Shown in pieces: positions 18,177-20,387 of a stretch of 20,387 nucleotides of DNA. The position numbers were made by a program, and so were the translations under genes. Below the pieces are notes generated by a model. The model made no database searches and had not been told where the DNA came from. It worked only from the letters and a program-made list of their open reading frames with translations. Every line of letters begins with the position of its first letter. Within the stretch, counting starts at the first letter, position 1. Source of the DNA: Dictyocoela muelleri (lineage: Eukaryota > Microsporidia); assembly GCA_016256075.1 (NCBI GenBank), contig SDVU01000114.1:1-20387 (forward strand), in the 5' to 3' direction.

Positions 18177-19357
18177 GGATCTAATCGGTTTTTTTCCCTA
18201 TTATTAAGACTGTCAGTTTTTTCCCCTATTTATAAAATATTAAAATAACAAATCATATATAATTTGATGAATAAATAAAGTCATCATTTAAAGATTTTTT
18301 TTCACATCCATTAATTTAGATTACTTTGCAGAGACAATTTCCACATACCTTATGGTTTTAAGTTTTAACTTAAGTCTGTTCCATAATAACTCTATTATTT
18401 TAGTAGTGACAGATTTGTCAGATTTTAAAAGCCTATAATTTGTTAACAATTCTAATAAAGTCTTTTTTTATTACAAACGATAGCACGAGAACTCGCCTCG
18501 AGCGCAGGGCGAGAACTCGCCACGATTTTATTTTTTTTAATAAAAAATTATAGCAATATTTTAGTTTTAACAAGAGAAATCTATTTTAACCTTCCCTAGA
18601 CACCATCTCTGGGTATTTTTTATAATTACCAAATATGGAAACATAAAAGTATCATAAAATTTTTTTATTGTTTTATATACACATTGTAGAACTTTATCTT
18701 CTTATAAACTTTATAAAAATCTTATATATAAAAAATGATTTCTAAAATATGTATATAAAATAATATGCAATATTTTATTATACTTTTTACTATTCCTATA
18801 TTTGTTAATTTTAAATAATATCTAGAGATAGTGGCTATAGAAGGTTAGGCTTAAATATTCTTGTTAAAACTAAAGAACTGCTAAAATTTTTTATAAAAAA
18901 AAAATCGCGGCGGTTCGCGCGCTGCGTTTGGGCGCGTTTACGATCTCTTGCCTGAGGCGAGTTCTCGTGGAGCGATTACAAACTTCTTGTTTAAATCCTT
19001 TTAAAAAATCAAGTAACTAAAATAAGTAATAGAAATATAATAAATCAGAACATATTCACCCAGTTAATATTAAAGTCTTAAAAGAGGCTATTATTTAGAA
19101 TTTAAACGTATTATAAGAATTCAGAGAGATTATAGATAACAACGCTAGGCTGTAACATCGATTGTTTTTTATTATATCATTGCCATCAATTCATTGCAAC
19201 AATTTATATGAATGATTTCACGCAGAAATCATCGATATTTCATAAACTCTATTGATATTTATCTATAACTATGTTTTCAGAGTATATATTCAAGTTTTAT
19301 ATTAATCAAAGGAGGCGCGTTATATTTCCCCTATAGGGGAAAAAACTGATCAGATCT
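18177..19357. mobile_element. Merlin-like non-autonomous element with perfect 8-bp duplication
   Basis: Left end GGATCTAATCGGTTTTTTTC from 18177. On the minus strand the right end from 19357 reads AGATCTGATCAGTTTTTTCC. The flanking octamer AATTTTTG is identical on both sides (18169-18176 and 19358-19365). The insertion is confirmed independently because the flanks, joined, resemble the uninterrupted repeat at 7702-7790. The left end carries a second copy of its core (TCAGTTTTTTCCCCTAT near 18215-18231). The right end contains a palindrome TTTCCCCTATAGGGGAAA (19326-19343). The interior encodes nothing recognisable, and 497 bp of it is a nested fold-back element. GGATC tips and duplication length point to Merlin mobilisation. 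Confidence 0.8.
18478..18974. mobile_element. 497-bp fold-back MITE forming a giant hairpin
   Basis: The two halves are inverted copies along almost their full length, meeting near 18725, so either strand could fold into one hairpin with arms of about 240-255 bp. The tips are G+C-rich against an AT-rich interior: CACGAGAACTCGCC on both ends, with GAGAACTCGCC repeated at 18487-18497 and 18511-18521 in the left arm. Shared arm blocks include TTTTAGTTTTAACAAGA and TTTTATATACA. The flanking octamer ATTACAAA is identical at 18470-18477 and 18975-18982. No coding sequence. The transposase family that moves it is unknown. Confidence 0.85.
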
Positions 19358-19410
19358 AATTTTTGTTTCATCGGGGTTATAACACTCATCTTAGTAGTTA
19401 CACTATTATA
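19358..19410 (+). repeat. AT-rich interspersed repeat, right part of split copy
   Basis: TTTCATCGGGGTTATAACAC here corresponds to GCATCGGGGGTTAAACCCTC at 7764-7783, continuing the repeat broken at 18176. Similarity fades after about 40 bp. Confidence 0.65.
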
Positions 19411-19548
19411 TAACTACTATTCGTTCACAACACTAACGTTTTTTGGTTCTCCTACGTGTTAGACCCCCATATATTTGTAAGCCTTAATTGATAAAAGTAT
19501 AGAGTAAGTTTCTTATACGAAATAAGCTTAAAATATCGAGATAAATCC

Positions 19549-19575
<27 letters not shown>
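19549..19575. repeat. (AT)n microsatellite
   Basis: Uninterrupted AT dinucleotides. A second AT-rich patch with repeated GATAT lies at 19660-19700. Confidence 0.9.
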
Positions 19576-19580
<5 letters not shown>

Positions 19581-19872
19581 TTGATATACTCCGTATCATA
19601 TAATAATGATTTTCCAAATATAGCGCAAAGCACCATATTTGACAATCAAAAGTATAGTGAGATGATATGATATGATATTAATTATATATATGTATATATA
19701 GTACTCCATGCATAATTTTCCAAAAATGGGGATTCATAAAAAGCGGAATATAATGCGGGATGGAATATTGCGGGGTGAGTATTTTATGCAGGTTATAATT
19801 TTACGAAAGAAAGTATATATTTATGCTATAAATCTTATTTAAATTATTAGTTAAGCCAAAAAAGTGGAATAT

Positions 19873-19918
19873 TATGTCACGCGCGCAGAGCGTGATATAT
19901 GCGCAGCGCATGACATTT
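19873..19918. repeat. GC-rich imperfect palindrome
   Basis: ATGTCACGCGCGCAGAGCG and GCGCAGCGCATGACAT form an imperfect inverted repeat in otherwise AT-rich DNA, with an inner ATGCGCAGCGCAT palindrome. It lies about 70 bp beyond the 3' side of the minus-strand SINE head at 19988-20058 and may be its body. Confidence 0.6.
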
Positions 19919-19987
19919 TTTTTATATTTTATATGTTATATTTTTATATTAGTATTTTTTTAATTTTCTAATAATTCTCTATTTATT

Positions 19988-20058
19988 TGCATCAGCGAGA
20001 CTCGAACCTAGATATTTCAAGCTGACACAAATGTTACTAACCACTCCACTAAAGTACT
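19988..20058 (-). mobile_element. tRNA-like SINE head, family 3
   Basis: On the minus strand: A-box region TTTAGTGGAGTGGTTAGTAA (20053-20034) and B box GGTTCGAGTCTCGC (20008-19995), separated by a variable part containing AGCTTGAAATA that is also found at 8690-8700. It is closer to a tRNA consensus than the copy at 8650. The lack of a pairing acceptor stem makes a SINE head more likely than a tRNA gene. Confidence 0.6.
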
Positions 20059-20387
20059 TATAATTTTATTTTTATATATATCTAAATATATAAAAATATT
20101 AAAAATGGCTTGTCCCAAACTCGACCAAATGCCTATTTTCGACCAGAAAAATGTGGTTTATTTTTTTTCTAATAAAATACCCTTGTTATGAGCATTTGTA
20201 ATTTTTTTATTTTTAAAAAATTCAAATTAAATAAAAATATTATTAATAATTTAAAACTTAGTAATTTTATTTAAACTAAATAGGGAATTCATAAATCAAT
20301 GCAATGGCCCTTAAAAATAAAACATCAAAATATTCATTATATTTTTCAATAATATTTCTTAAATTTTGATTTCTAAATTTCTGTTTT
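20059..20387. other. AT-rich DNA at window edge, nothing recognised
   Basis: Only a short GC-containing patch (GTCCCAAACTCGACC near 20112-20126, with a second TCGACC at 20138-20143) stands out. It could be the start of an element running out of the window. Confidence 0.4.

Overview
This window looks like AT-rich nuclear DNA from an invertebrate animal (arthropod-like, though the sequence does not fix the clade). Evidence for a eukaryotic genome is the mix of cut-and-paste DNA transposon families known from animals (Merlin, hAT of the ZBED5/GTF2IRD2 type, pogo/CENP-B type, Tc1 type, Mutator type with a FLYWCH zinc finger), several tRNA-derived SINEs with A and B boxes, and the absence of bacterial-style operons. 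Nearly every protein similarity I can read belongs to a decayed transposon. The only intact, gene-like reading frame of reasonable length is a 163-residue secreted protein at 11352-11843.

Layout: 1-122 SINE head (minus) beside an AT-rich minisatellite (123-505). 808-1903 Merlin element 1 with an 8-bp target duplication. 2634-4648 pogo-like element (minus) interrupted by a 170-bp MITE (3409-3578). 5330-5720 Tc1-type remnant. 5927-7610 Mutator-type element with long palindromic ends. 7989-8205 SINE. 8650-8721 tRNA-like SINE head directly before Merlin element 3 (8732-9828). 9890-10330 GC-richer SINE-like body. 10336-11324 AT-rich DNA, then the secreted-protein gene with a TATA box. 11930-12012 a second SINE family. 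12070-12600 a fold-back element. 12703-16575 a hAT element with 13-bp terminal repeats, containing Merlin element 2 (13869-14865) as a nested insertion. 16822-16900 a SINE. 17907-18060 a SINE. 18177-19357 a Merlin-like non-autonomous element with a perfect 8-bp duplication, itself carrying a nested 497-bp giant hairpin element (18478-18974) with its own perfect duplication. 19988-20058 a SINE head (minus).

The pieces do not form a pathway. They record successive insertions: Merlin into hAT, a MITE into pogo, and a fold-back into a Merlin-like MITE that sits in an older repeat whose uninterrupted relative lies at 7702-7790. The most notable structures are that nest with its empty-site paralogue, the recurrent palindromic ends shared by the Merlin-like elements, and the orphan secreted protein.
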